Part shown: positions 29,268 to 38,288 of the stretch, piece after piece
Layout: every line of letters starts with the position of its first letter
Position numbering within the stretch: the first letter of the stretch is position 1
Assembly: GCA_041392505.1 (NCBI GenBank)
Contig: JAWKLX010000049.1
Span: 3,411 to 67,410, forward strand
Source of the DNA: UBA6168 sp041392505
Lineage (GTDB): Bacteria; Bacteroidota; Bacteroidia; Chitinophagales; Saprospiraceae
DNA length: 64,000 nt
Reading direction: 5' to 3'
Translations under genes and position numbers: made by a program
The notes under the pieces: model-generated
Told to the model about the DNA's origin: nothing
What the model saw: only the letters and a program-made list of their open reading frames with translations
Database searches by the model: none

Positions 29268-29616
29268 GGCTTTGTTGTTTCATGGTTGCATAGTTGCATC
29301 GACGGAATGGGAACAATGGGCATGCCACGAACCTAAAGCATTACTTTTCAGTATTTTATGAAATATCCGATCCTTGTTTTGAATAAAAAGGTGTGCGGTT
29401 TTGGACGGTGGGTGTACGATTGAATAGTAGATAATTTGGGCAGTGTATCAAATGTAATACAGTTCTAACCCTAAACTTAAATAACGATTTTGTCAGGGGT
29501 AACGTCGGCAGGGTTTTGAAACCCTGCCGACGTTTGAATACCAAAATTTCGCAGCCTTACAATTGATGCAAAATTGGTTTGACCGATACAACATAGAAGG
29601 TTTTGAGCAACCTCCA
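29268..29616. other. Intergenic region with REP-like element
   Basis: 349 bases between two minus-strand genes. Holds the second AACGTCGG palindrome (29501-29534) and a loose ATGGTTTCATGG-like unit near 29276. No gene was found. Confidence 0.5.
29501..29534. repeat. REP-like palindrome, family AACGTCGGCAGGGTT (copy 2)
   Basis: 16-bp perfect arms (29501-29516 / 29519-29534) with a 2-base loop. The 15-base arm is identical to that at 19457, ten kilobases away, which shows a dispersed family. Confidence 0.78.
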
Positions 29617-30213
29617 TCATGCCCCCATCAACATGGACTTCACCCATTCGTTGGGGATCATGTCAATGGTCAAGTTGATGCGGTCAGCCGTTCCAGCATT
29701 AACGATGCTGTGTGGGTCGGTCAGGCGCAAATACCAGCATTCCCCAGGTTTCATGGGAACGGATTCCCCGTTCAGGTAAAACACAACTTCATCGCTGGTC
29801 ATGATAGGGACAGTCAATCGAATAACTGATTTGGGGATTTGCAGGCCTAATGTTGGGTCGGTGTGTTCTTTGACAACCGAACCAGCCGCTAAGCGGAGCA
29901 ACCTTACCAAATTCACTTGTGTGTGTTGCCGGAAATAATCAACCACACTGGTTAAATAGGGAGATTTTTTCAGTGCGGAAGTATCGAGCCAGTCGGTCCA
30001 AGTGCCATCAGCAAAATCCTCGGCCGGGGGTGGCGGCGGCAAAGATGGGTCTACGAAATGTGCCGGGGACCGCAAGGGCATCACATCGTAGTAAACGAAA
30101 TCGTTAAAATTCAGGGCTTGGACTTCCTCGGTCATTTTCGCTACATCAAAATTAATAGGCAACTTAATACGGTCGCTGGCTGTATCCACGTGGTCGATTG
30201 TTTGTGTCATCAT
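29617..30213 (-). CDS. Aspartyl/asparaginyl beta-hydroxylase family protein
   Basis: About 198 residues resembling the 2-oxoglutarate/Fe(II) aspartyl/asparaginyl beta-hydroxylase domain. The metal motif appears as EHTDP (H-x-D), with a 2OG-binding Arg in VIRLTVPI and a distal His in DPHSIVNAG; GECWYLRL matches the family core. Hydroxylation of a protein or amino acid side chain is inferred; the substrate is unknown. The frame opens from a TTG at 30249, but the ATG at 30213 follows A-rich sequence and is preferred. A pair of strong hairpins lies upstream. Confidence 0.8.
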   Translation of the reverse strand: MMTQTIDHVDTASDRIKLPINFDVAKMTEEVQALNFNDFVYYDVMPLRSPAHFVDPSLPPPPPAEDFADGTWTDWLDTSALKKSPYLTSVVDYFRQHTQVNLVRLLRLAAGSVVKEHTDPTLGLQIPKSVIRLTVPIMTSDEVVFYLNGESVPMKPGECWYLRLTDPHSIVNAGTADRINLTIDMIPNEWVKSMLMGA

Positions 30214-30271
30214 TTTAGTTTTTTTGTTTCCATTTTCGTTCTTTGACAAATAGCGTGGAACGGATCAAATA

Positions 30272-30331
30272 ATCAGGGTTTTAAGTGAGTGGAAATTTTT
30301 TCAAAAATTTCCACTCACTTAAAACCCTGAT
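30272..30331. terminator. 29-bp perfect hairpin (first of a tandem pair)
   Basis: The arms (30272-30300 / 30303-30331) are perfect over 29 bp with a 2-base loop. Together with the next hairpin it fills the 3' region of the SnoaL-like gene, which reads leftward into it. Its length far exceeds ordinary terminators. Confidence 0.7.
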
Positions 30332-30337
30332 AGAGTA

Positions 30338-30383
30338 GGAGGCGAAAAAATAAAAAATTGAAAATTTTTATTTTTTCGCCTCC
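30338..30383. terminator. 19-bp hairpin with A/T-rich stem (second of a tandem pair)
   Basis: GGAGGCGAAAAAATAAAAA (30338-30356) pairs with 30365-30383. The GC-rich base and A/T run let it work as an intrinsic terminator on either strand. The remainder of 30214-30594 has no gene. Confidence 0.65.
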
Positions 30384-30594
30384 CTCTCTCCTTGTTTTTT
30401 CTGCTCCACGGGATTTGTTAAAGAACCTCCATTTTTAAATGTTGCGCGTAAAAGTGGCGATTAATCAAGCAAGCGCCAAAATATTCCCCCTTTAATTTCT
30501 TCGGTCAGATGGCAAATGATTAGCTCCTTTTTATTGTATCAATTTAAAATCCCGATGCCCATATTCTTTTTCCAAAAATAAATGTGGTGCTTTT

Positions 30595-31044
30595 TTATTT
30601 CACACTGGTATGGTCGGCCACGATTTTCCATTCCCCTTTTATTTTTCGCCATATTAATAAAAAATGCCCACCGGGCTGGTCATTTTCCCTTTTCAATTCC
30701 CAACTACCAGTCAGGCTAACCACTTTTTTACTGTGTTGGGTCAGGTCTTTTATTTCAAAAGTCAATTGCCCCATGGTGGCTTTATCGGGATACGATTTTT
30801 TATACCTATCGAGCGTTGCTTGCCAGCCACGGGTGATGCCAGTAGCCCCGCCAAACTGCAATTGATCCGATTTCCAATAAGCCTCCATAAAAGCATCAAT
30901 ATCGCCCTTGTTCCAGTCCGCTTGCTGCCGGTATAAAATCGTTTTTATTTTTTCAAATTGCTTGGAATTCGTTTGACCAAAAACCCCAACTGCATTAATT
31001 AAAAAGAAAATAAAAATGGAGGTGAAAAGATTTTTTTTATTCAT
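30595..31044 (-). CDS. Secreted SnoaL/DUF4440-like (NTF2-fold) protein
   Basis: 149 residues with a signal peptide (MNKKNLFTSIFIFFLINAVGVFGQ). An NTF2-like domain follows with the DUF4440 pattern ILYRQQADWNKGDIDAFMEAYW and WELKRENDQPGGHFLLIWRKIKGEWKIVADHTS in outline. The fold often serves as a binding or dimerisation module; no active site is evident. The ATG at 31044 is chosen because it gives a clean signal peptide. A broken relative lies at 38289-38823. Confidence 0.85.
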   Translation of the reverse strand: MNKKNLFTSIFIFFLINAVGVFGQTNSKQFEKIKTILYRQQADWNKGDIDAFMEAYWKSDQLQFGGATGITRGWQATLDRYKKSYPDKATMGQLTFEIKDLTQHSKKVVSLTGSWELKRENDQPGGHFLLIWRKIKGEWKIVADHTSVK

Positions 31045-31241
31045 GATAAATGATTTTTTAACGATGTCACCCATCGTTTTATGGATTTTAATTTGAAACA
31101 TTTTTACACGACAAAAATGCAGCAAATTATGACGTTTACAGATTATTCGCCCCCCTTTCAAAAAGTGACCAAGTATAATGATTTTTATCACTCCCTGCGA
31201 AAATACAATCCGTTAAATTACCTCCCTAATATTGGGAAACA

Positions 31242-32321
31242 ATGAACGATGATACCTACCAAAATTTGAAATCTTATACCTTTTTATTATTTTTTATTGT
31301 CCTCGCTTTTTTCCTGCTTTATGAGGGGCGGATGTTATTTATCCCATTGAGTTTTGGTTTTTTGATCAGTTTTATTTTGTACCCGGTTTGCCGAAGGATA
31401 GAAAAATGGTTGGGGCGGATTGGGGGCATTTCGGTTTGCCTGCTACTATTAATTGCATTTGGTTATTTATTGATACAATTACTCGCCAATAGTTTTTTAT
31501 TTCTACAGGAAAAATTTGCAGGGTCGGAAGGGAAAATAAACAGCCAGATTGAGAATCTAATTTTTTATTTGGAAAAATTATTTGGCATTGGAGCAGAACA
31601 GCACCGGGATATCCTTCAGCAACTAAACGAGAATTTATTAAAGGATTTATTTCCGCTCCTGCGGGAAACGATTTTTATGTCGGCTGTCTCATTGACGGTG
31701 ATCCTCATCGTTCCCATTTTCGTCGCACTTATACTTTACTACCGGGAGTTACTGGTGCAATTTGTTTTGGCCATTGTCCCGGAAAAACACGTCCAAGGTT
31801 TTAAATCTTCCATTTCCGAAATGGCCGCCACTTATTTCCGGTTTGCCAAAGGCATGGCACTGGTTTATTTGATCGTTGGCATTTTAAACAGCATTGGATT
31901 TTTGGCTATTGGTTTGCCCAATGCAGTGTACCTCGGCGGGTTGGCAGCCATCCTGACTTTTTTCCCCTATATCGGCATATTGATCGGCGGCCTGACCGCA
32001 GTCATCATAGCATGGACCACTTTCGACTCCGCTTGGTATCCGCTGGCCGTCGTCTTTATTTTAGGTGTAGTGCAATATTTGGAAGCCAATATCATATTCC
32101 CATTGGCGGTAGGTCACCAGTTAAAAATCAACCCTCTCGCAACTTTTATTTCGATCATCATCGGCGGCATTATCTGGGGAGGAGCCGGGATGATATTATT
32201 TGTCATGTTTGTCGCCATCCTAAAAATACTCGCTGACCACATAGAGGAACTAAAGCCGCTCGCCATTCTGATCGGCGAAGGGGAAAGACAGGAGAGCAAA
32301 CGCAGGTGGTGGTTTAAGTAA
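31242..32321 (+). CDS. AI-2E family transporter (UPF0118/PerM)
   Basis: 359 residues with about eight membrane segments. The pattern FLISFILYPVCRRIEKWLGR, a long amphipathic insert (about residues 90-150), and the C-terminal LPNAVYLGGLAAILTFFPYIGILIGGLTAVI and EANIIFPLAVGHQLKINPLATF blocks are diagnostic for this family. Members have been tied to autoinducer-2 or ion export; the true substrate here is unknown. Followed by a bidirectional terminator. Confidence 0.9.
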   Translation: MNDDTYQNLKSYTFLLFFIVLAFFLLYEGRMLFIPLSFGFLISFILYPVCRRIEKWLGRIGGISVCLLLLIAFGYLLIQLLANSFLFLQEKFAGSEGKINSQIENLIFYLEKLFGIGAEQHRDILQQLNENLLKDLFPLLRETIFMSAVSLTVILIVPIFVALILYYRELLVQFVLAIVPEKHVQGFKSSISEMAATYFRFAKGMALVYLIVGILNSIGFLAIGLPNAVYLGGLAAILTFFPYIGILIGGLTAVIIAWTTFDSAWYPLAVVFILGVVQYLEANIIFPLAVGHQLKINPLATFISIIIGGIIWGGAGMILFVMFVAILKILADHIEELKPLAILIGEGERQESKRRWWFK

Positions 32322-32389
32322 TGAATGAGTGAATGAGTGAAAGGAGGAATTGGGGCAAGAAAATAAAATCAACCAAACCAAAAAAAAAT

Positions 32390-32416
32390 AGCCACCCCGG
32401 CGTACCGTGGGTGGCT
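32390..32416. terminator. Bidirectional intrinsic terminator
   Basis: AGCCACCC (32390-32397) pairs with GGGTGGCT (32409-32416); T5 follows on the plus strand and A9 precedes it. It separates the convergent AI-2E and DUF1508 genes. Confidence 0.88.
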
Positions 32417-32442
32417 TTTTATCACAAATCATAATCTCAAAA

Positions 32443-35400
32443 TCATTTTGGACAGAAGAAGAAGTGGTTGCCACACGTCTTCATAAAGTGCATCGTACAG
32501 CCGTTGGCCGCTTCGATCCGAAACGCCTTCGTGTCGTCATCCTTGACAACATCCAAACTGGCGTAGGTTGTTTGGTGGCCTTTTCCATAGCCCATATAAC
32601 CTGTTGTGCCCCGGTCTAAGGTGACACTGGAAAACAGGTTAGCGGTGGCATCGGCAAAGCCATTGGCATAGCCCATTTGTTTGAACAGGCGATCCAAGAA
32701 AAGCTGATCCGTTTTGCTGATGGCATACCTATCCTTGAGTTTGTTGTAAAATCCAGCAGCATCGAGACTGTGGGAATTGCCAAACTCTGGCATCGTGCCT
32801 AAGCGGTTAAGCGACTTCGCTTTGGCAGTGGAGATTCCACTGAACATACCATCGGAAAACTCCCCGCAATTACAAACCGCTGGCGGTGGCGTCGCAGGTA
32901 CTGCATCGGTTCGGTTCTGCCGGTACTGGTTCGGCTCTGCTTCAGGGGTAGGCGGTGGCGTCACGGCTGTTTCTTCCATTTTTGGTGGAGGAGGAACTGC
33001 ACCTCCAAAACAGCCATTCTGGTTCAGCAACCATAAGGCAAGAGCTAAACCGAGCAAACCTGCAAGCAGCCATCCCCAAGGAAACCCTCCTGCCTTTTCC
33101 GATACTGGAGCGGCGGCTGGTGGCGGGGGTGGAGGCGTTGGCTTTGGTTTAGGAGGTGGCGGTGTTGCAGCGGTGGCAGCAACTGCCGTAGCGGCGGCAG
33201 CAGCAGCCCCGGCGAGCGGTACGGCGGCGGCGGCGGCTATTTTTTCCAAACAGCTACGGCCGACTTCCCGGCCTGTTTTGTCCTTTAAAACCCGGATGCG
33301 GTATTTGCCTTTTCGGATCTCCTCGTACATTTCTTCGTTGTCAATGTTTTTCAAAACACCCGACAACTCAACGTCCCTTTCCTTGGCATCCCGGAATCCT
33401 TCGCTCCGGATGCGGACTTTTCCATCGTCATCGTAAACAGCGAAATAGAACTGGCCATTTTCATGTTTGAAAAGGGTTACGTTGTTTTCTTTGTCATTAA
33501 CTTTACGACCTTCGTACTCTTCGCATTTTAAATAATCATCTTCTTTTTCTGGTAAAATTGGTGGGACAACAACCATCGGCATCCGCTCCAAACAGCTGCG
33601 GCCGACTTCCCGGCCATTCTCATCTTTCAGGATGTGGAGTCTGTATTTTCCCCACTCCATTGTTGTGTACATTTCCTTATTGTCCAAATATTTGATAGCC
33701 GCTGCCAATTCGTCGTCGCGGTTGGCCGTAGTTTCAAAACCCTCGCTGCGAAGCCGCACGCTACCATCTTTGTTGTAAATGGCAAAGTAGTATTGGCCAT
33801 CAAGCTGGAATAAGGCGAGGTTGTTACCTGCGTCCGTTACTTGATGCCCTTCATAAGCGGAACATGGCAGATAATCATCTTCTTTTTCTTCGGGCGTAAC
33901 CGTTGGTACAAGCAGGGCCGCAGCAGCAGCCAATTTACCAGCCCTACCCATCGGGAACCATCCCATCACCCGTTCCTTATCCTTTTGCGGACAGCCACGG
34001 CCAATCTCTTGGTGGTTGCCAGCTTTCAGCACGAGGAAGTAGTAGCCCATCTTTTCATCTATGCTAAAACGCTCTTCCAACTCCCGGTTTTTCATCACCG
34101 ACTCAATGCCATTGCTGCGGGCACTTTCCGTGGTGTAGCCTTCCGAGCGAAGGACGATTTCCCCATCTTCCACCCAGGCAAAGTAGTATTCGCCGCCTTC
34201 TTCAAAGGTGATGAAATCTGGATGTTTTTCAGAAACATCACCGAGGTGCGCTTCATAGACCTTGCAGGCCAGGTAATCATCCTCTTTGCGCTCTGGTTTT
34301 GGTGGCGCAGCAGCGGCCAGTTTAGCAGCCCTTGCCTTTTCTCTTTCCGAAGGAAACAATGCCATCGCTGCCGACCGGTCTTTGAAGGGGCAGCTACGGG
34401 CGATCTCTTGGTGGTTGCCAGCTTTGAGCACCACAAAGAAATAGTTCATTTTTTCATCAATGCTAAAACGCTCTTCCAATTCCCGGTTTTTCTTAACCGA
34501 TTCGATGCCATTGTCACGGGCACTTTCTGTTGTATAACCCTCTGAGCGCATCAATACCTCCCCATCTTCTACCCAAGCAAAATAATATTCACCATCCTGT
34601 TGAAAAGTGGCAAAATCAGGGTTGGCCTCAGAAGTTTCACCGACATGCGCCTCGTATTCTTTGCAGGTAAGATAATCATCCTCTTTGCGTTTGGTTGCCT
34701 CTTCAGCTGCTTTGCGTTTAGCCTCTTCCGCTGCTGCAGCCTCCCGACGTTGGCGATCGGCCTCCTCAGCCTCCCGGCGGATCATGCCCGCTGACAGACG
34801 AACCCCTTCCCGGTCTTCCGACCCAAATCCAATTGTAGATTCCTCTCCCGTAACCCACGCCCATGAGGCATCCCTTGAAGCCGCATTATCGTAAGGGCAG
34901 CTACGGGCGATTTCCTGGTTGTTGCCAGCACGGAGGGCAAAGAAAAATTGGCCATCCTCTTCAATCATTTTCCAACGCTCCTCCAGCGGCGCATTTTTGA
35001 TGACAGAGGCAATGCCATTGTCACGGGCGCTCTCTGTGGTATAGCCTTCCGAGCGGAGGTAGGTCTTACCACTTCCGTCATTGAACGCAAAGTACCACTC
35101 TTCTCCAACCGCATTGAAAAAACGGTGGAAGCCATCCCCTCCCATATATCTGTCGCAGGGCAAGTAATCATCGCGCACTGCATCTGCGGTGGCCAAACCT
35201 GCTGGCGCTGCCGTTGCTTCCCTCGTCTGCCCGACCAACAAACCAATGGCAGCTTGCATATCTTCTGCGGTATCGAAAAAGAAACTCTTACCGATATTGT
35301 TACCCTCTGCATCTCGCAGGTAGAAATAATATTTACCGTTTGTGGTGGTCTTTCCCAAATAGTTTGCCTCGGTCGGCCCATATTCCAAAATCCTCCTAAC

Positions 35401-36477
35401 CGCCGCATCTACTTCCTCCTCCGTGTCAAAACCCCGCACATTTGCATTGATTAAAATGGATTTGCCTTCGGCATCACGAAACGAAAAATAGTATTTCTCA
35501 TTCGTACTCAACATCGTCTGGTAGGTCACTTCGTTGAAGAGGTAACCACCGGATTTAAGGTAAACCTTTTCCCCTGAAGGTTCTTTCTTCTCCCTTTTCT
35601 TGCGTTTCTTTTTAGGCTTGTCTTCGACATCACGTGGTGCTGAGGGAGCATCAAGAATTTCAACTGAGGCTCGGTACCCAGCCTCCATAGCCTCCACTTC
35701 TCCGCTACTTTCTCCCCCAAATAAACCACGCTGCAAGGCATCAATGGCAGCATTCATTTCCCCTAAAGAATCGAACCAGACACTGGTTGCGATTTCTTGA
35801 TTGTTGCCCGCTAAAAGGTTGAAATAATGTTTACCGTTTGGATGGACTTTGCGCTGGTAACGATCAGCAATGGGTAGGTTCTTAGCGACAGAATCTGCGC
35901 CATTGTTCCGCCCACTTTGGGAGTTGTAAGATTCGCTAATCAAAACAATGCGGCCGCCCCTGTTGAGGGTAAAATAGAAATTGGCACCATCACTCGAAGC
36001 AAAACTGTCAAAGCCATTTTCCACCCCTTTGATATGTTCCTGATAAAAAGCAAGCGGCTTATAGTTGTCGTCTCCATCGGCATCACCCAAGTAAGGGTTC
36101 GCTTCCTTGGTGGTTACTTCACTGGAAATTTGTGTAGTTGTAGTTGATTCAGCAGGCTTATCATCCCCTGGAGGGATGTTTGGAATTTCGGCGATACAGG
36201 ATGCAATAGCCGATTCCATATTTGCCTCATTGACATACTCCTCGCTCCTGGCAATTTCTTGCCCATTGCCAGCTTTCAGGATAAAATAAAATTTCCCTTC
36301 TGCTGAATGCCTTTCATAACGTTCAGCAATGCCGGCATTGGTCACGACAGAACGGACACCATTGTTACGGTCTTCCTTGTCTTTATAGCCTTGGCTGTTC
36401 AGCACCGCTTCGTCATCGGAAAGGAATTGAAAATAGGAAAGGTTGTCTTTCGTCTTTTTGAATAAACGGACCCTCAT
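32443..36477 (-). CDS. Very large DUF1508 (YegP-like) repeat protein with membrane segment and C-terminal domain
   Basis: 1344 residues, over ten times the usual YegP length. I count sixteen DUF1508 units in eight pairs between residue 1 and about 1085; odd units carry (F/Y)YFA....G...LRSEGY, even units carry LKAGNxQEIARS. The last five pairs begin with DDYLxCxxYxG. An Ala-rich then Pro-rich linker leads to one membrane segment (about 1132-1151). A Pro-rich stalk with CNCG and a 145-residue C-terminal domain follow, with NRLGTMPEFGNSHSLDAAGFY, HFMKTCGNHFFFC and paired Cys. The domain is not recognised. DUF1508 function is unknown; a scaffold or sensor is speculation. Monocistronic. Confidence 0.85.
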   Translation of the reverse strand: MRVRLFKKTKDNLSYFQFLSDDEAVLNSQGYKDKEDRNNGVRSVVTNAGIAERYERHSAEGKFYFILKAGNGQEIARSEEYVNEANMESAIASCIAEIPNIPPGDDKPAESTTTTQISSEVTTKEANPYLGDADGDDNYKPLAFYQEHIKGVENGFDSFASSDGANFYFTLNRGGRIVLISESYNSQSGRNNGADSVAKNLPIADRYQRKVHPNGKHYFNLLAGNNQEIATSVWFDSLGEMNAAIDALQRGLFGGESSGEVEAMEAGYRASVEILDAPSAPRDVEDKPKKKRKKREKKEPSGEKVYLKSGGYLFNEVTYQTMLSTNEKYYFSFRDAEGKSILINANVRGFDTEEEVDAAVRRILEYGPTEANYLGKTTTNGKYYFYLRDAEGNNIGKSFFFDTAEDMQAAIGLLVGQTREATAAPAGLATADAVRDDYLPCDRYMGGDGFHRFFNAVGEEWYFAFNDGSGKTYLRSEGYTTESARDNGIASVIKNAPLEERWKMIEEDGQFFFALRAGNNQEIARSCPYDNAASRDASWAWVTGEESTIGFGSEDREGVRLSAGMIRREAEEADRQRREAAAAEEAKRKAAEEATKRKEDDYLTCKEYEAHVGETSEANPDFATFQQDGEYYFAWVEDGEVLMRSEGYTTESARDNGIESVKKNRELEERFSIDEKMNYFFVVLKAGNHQEIARSCPFKDRSAAMALFPSEREKARAAKLAAAAPPKPERKEDDYLACKVYEAHLGDVSEKHPDFITFEEGGEYYFAWVEDGEIVLRSEGYTTESARSNGIESVMKNRELEERFSIDEKMGYYFLVLKAGNHQEIGRGCPQKDKERVMGWFPMGRAGKLAAAAALLVPTVTPEEKEDDYLPCSAYEGHQVTDAGNNLALFQLDGQYYFAIYNKDGSVRLRSEGFETTANRDDELAAAIKYLDNKEMYTTMEWGKYRLHILKDENGREVGRSCLERMPMVVVPPILPEKEDDYLKCEEYEGRKVNDKENNVTLFKHENGQFYFAVYDDDGKVRIRSEGFRDAKERDVELSGVLKNIDNEEMYEEIRKGKYRIRVLKDKTGREVGRSCLEKIAAAAAVPLAGAAAAAATAVAATAATPPPPKPKPTPPPPPPAAAPVSEKAGGFPWGWLLAGLLGLALALWLLNQNGCFGGAVPPPPKMEETAVTPPPTPEAEPNQYRQNRTDAVPATPPPAVCNCGEFSDGMFSGISTAKAKSLNRLGTMPEFGNSHSLDAAGFYNKLKDRYAISKTDQLFLDRLFKQMGYANGFADATANLFSSVTLDRGTTGYMGYGKGHQTTYASLDVVKDDDTKAFRIEAANGCTMHFMKTCGNHFFFCPK

Positions 36478-36800
36478 AGTTTTGTTTTTTGATTAAATAA
36501 TAAATAAGTGTAAGTCTTCTTTTTCTTAGGTTATTGGGGGATGTGTAGTTGAAGTCCGATTGGAGATAATGGTAAGCATCAAAAAACCGCCTTAATGTAG
36601 CGAGAAATCACAAGTCTGCAAATTATAGGTTGAAATATTTGAAAATTTAGTGTTAGGAAAGAAATCACTTTCTTTTAACACTAGTGCGCAACCCTATTTT
36701 CAGGAGTTTTCTCAGTTTTTCAAATGCACTATAATTAGGGACGGGAAAAGGTTGAGGAAGTCTCGTTTTAGAATAGATATGTTGACAATTTATCCAAAAA

Positions 36801-36840
36801 TAAAAACGGAGGTGGCAATAGCTTGCCACCTCCGTTTTTA
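36801..36840. terminator. 18-bp perfect terminator hairpin
   Basis: Arms 36801-36818 and 36823-36840 with a 4-base loop; the outer ends are TAAAAA and TTTTTA, so it can act on both strands. It serves the minus-strand sigma/anti-sigma operon. Confidence 0.88.
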
Positions 36841-36940
36841 GTATCTTATATTTCTTGGTATTGGGATGTTCAAAATTGTGGGTTTTTCGAAAGCTACCTC
36901 ACCGTATTTTTGATTTTTGTGGACATCCAACATCTTGAAA

Positions 36941-36960
36941 CCGCCCGTTTCAACGGGCGG
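36941..36960. repeat. Short REP-like palindrome CCGCCCGTT-TC-AACGGGCGG
   Basis: 9-bp perfect arms with a 2-base centre, the same design as the palindromes at 20583-20737. It lies just past the stop of the anti-sigma gene. Confidence 0.55.
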
Positions 36961-36971
36961 GCGGGAAAACC

Positions 36972-37472
36972 TCAAACCATCAAAACCCCATGCCCTTTTT
37001 TCATGAAGATTTTGTCCATCAACATCAACAGCCCTACCGATAACAAGGTCAGCACAAAATACTGTAACACCACGTTCGGCACTTGTCCAACTGCCTGATT
37101 GAATCCGCCCATCACCTGATCAATATAAGAGGAAAGTACGCTCTCTGTTGGGGAGGCAGAATGAGGCATTAAGATCATCCCGATGATCAGCGCAGCAACA
37201 GCCAACCAAAATGCCTTTTTCCAAATGGGCTTGACCAAAGGCTCAACCACTTCACTTGGGTAAATTTCAGGCAAGGCATCCAGCACGTTTTGGGTAAAGC
37301 GCAACGATGGCGCTTCGACCTCCATAGTCATCAACGCCGACTGGACTTCCAAGATGCTGTCCAGTTCAGTTTGAAGTGACTGGTCGCTCGCAAGCAGTTT
37401 TTCAACGGCTGTCGTTTCCGCCGGGCTGCAATTGCCTTCGGCATATTTCCAAAGCAATTCTTGATTGGTCAT
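36972..37472 (-). CDS. Putative membrane anti-sigma factor
   Basis: 166 residues. The N-terminal half (LLWKYAEGNCSPAETTAVEKLLASD) resembles Bacteroidota anti-sigma domains; two membrane segments follow (about residues 86-106 and 134-155). It lies 100 bases downstream of an ECF sigma gene on the same strand, the usual arrangement, so it probably holds that factor at the membrane. No zinc-finger HxxxCxxC is seen. The gap between the two genes has short direct repeats (GTGTATCGGTTTAAC). Confidence 0.75.
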   Translation of the reverse strand: MTNQELLWKYAEGNCSPAETTAVEKLLASDQSLQTELDSILEVQSALMTMEVEAPSLRFTQNVLDALPEIYPSEVVEPLVKPIWKKAFWLAVAALIIGMILMPHSASPTESVLSSYIDQVMGGFNQAVGQVPNVVLQYFVLTLLSVGLLMLMDKIFMKKGHGVLMV

Positions 37473-37572
37473 TTTTCGGTGTATTGGAACATCGGTGTAT
37501 CGGTTTAACAGTGTATCGGTTTAACGGAGCTTTCCGTTTTACCAACATACAGTTAGACCGATACCCCGAAGC

Positions 37573-38142
37573 TCATATCAAACTTTTTTCTTCCCCTTTC
37601 AGGTTCTTGGTCAAAACACTCTTCAAAGTGTCGCGCAAACGGAACAGCTTGACCTTAACATTGCTTTCCGTCAGGCCAGTAATTTCAGCTATTTCCTTGA
37701 CGGATTGCTCGTTGAGGTAGTACAGTGTCAGCAAGGCAGCATCATTTGCTTTCATTTGGCCGAGAGCCCGTTGGATCACCGACCTTGTGTTTTGCTGTTG
37801 CAACTGCTGTTCTGGTGTAGCTTCGCTATCGGCCACTTGCATAAATGAATAGTCGTCGTCCAGCGATTGGCTGATCCGTGGCCTCGACCGATAGCGGTCG
37901 ATGGCCGTGCGCCATGCAATCTGGTAAAGCCAAGTGCCAAATTTAGACCTTTGCTCAAAACTGGCCAAGGCCCGATAAGCTTTCACGAAGCTGTCCTGCG
38001 CTGCCTCTTCGGCTTCTTCCCGGTTTTTTAAAACTTTCATGGTCACGGAAAAAACATAGCCTTGGTACTGCTCTACCAAAGTCCCAAAGGCCGACTTGTC
38101 ACCCCCCAAAGTTTTTTTGATAAGCAGATTGTCTTGTTCCAT
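37573..38142 (-). CDS. RNA polymerase sigma factor, ECF (sigma-70 family)
   Basis: 189 residues with region 2 (EEAEEAAQDSFVKAYRALASFEQRSKFGTWLYQIAWRTAIDRYR in pattern) and region 4 (LGQMKANDAALLTLYYLNEQSVKEIAEITGLTESNVKVKLFRLR in pattern). It is first in a likely two-gene operon with the anti-sigma gene at 36972. Its regulon is unknown. Confidence 0.93.
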   Translation of the reverse strand: MEQDNLLIKKTLGGDKSAFGTLVEQYQGYVFSVTMKVLKNREEAEEAAQDSFVKAYRALASFEQRSKFGTWLYQIAWRTAIDRYRSRPRISQSLDDDYSFMQVADSEATPEQQLQQQNTRSVIQRALGQMKANDAALLTLYYLNEQSVKEIAEITGLTESNVKVKLFRLRDTLKSVLTKNLKGEEKSLI

Positions 38143-38288
38143 GTTTTAGAAAGTTGGCTTACCGGATAGCCGCACTGAGAAATAATAATGAAAATAAAAA
38201 TGAAAAGGCAAAGATGGGCGACCAATTGGTTTTCATTTTTCTCGTCATTTATTTCCTGAAGGCTTTGACGGGAAGTAAAAAAATGTGG

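Larger units (their letters stand above)
36478..36971. other. Intergenic region with terminator and palindrome
   Basis: 494 bases without a gene. It contains an 18-bp terminator hairpin (36801-36840) for the anti-sigma gene and a 9-bp palindrome CCGCCCGTT/AACGGGCGG at 36941-36960. The promoter of the DUF1508 gene must lie in its left part, but no TTG/TAnnTTTG pair was found. Confidence 0.5.

Noticed and set aside
32777..33436. A 219-codon plus-strand frame opposite the DUF1508 protein linker
   Set aside because: It reflects the Ala/Pro-rich linker codons on the other strand; Gly/Ala/Val low complexity, no start context.
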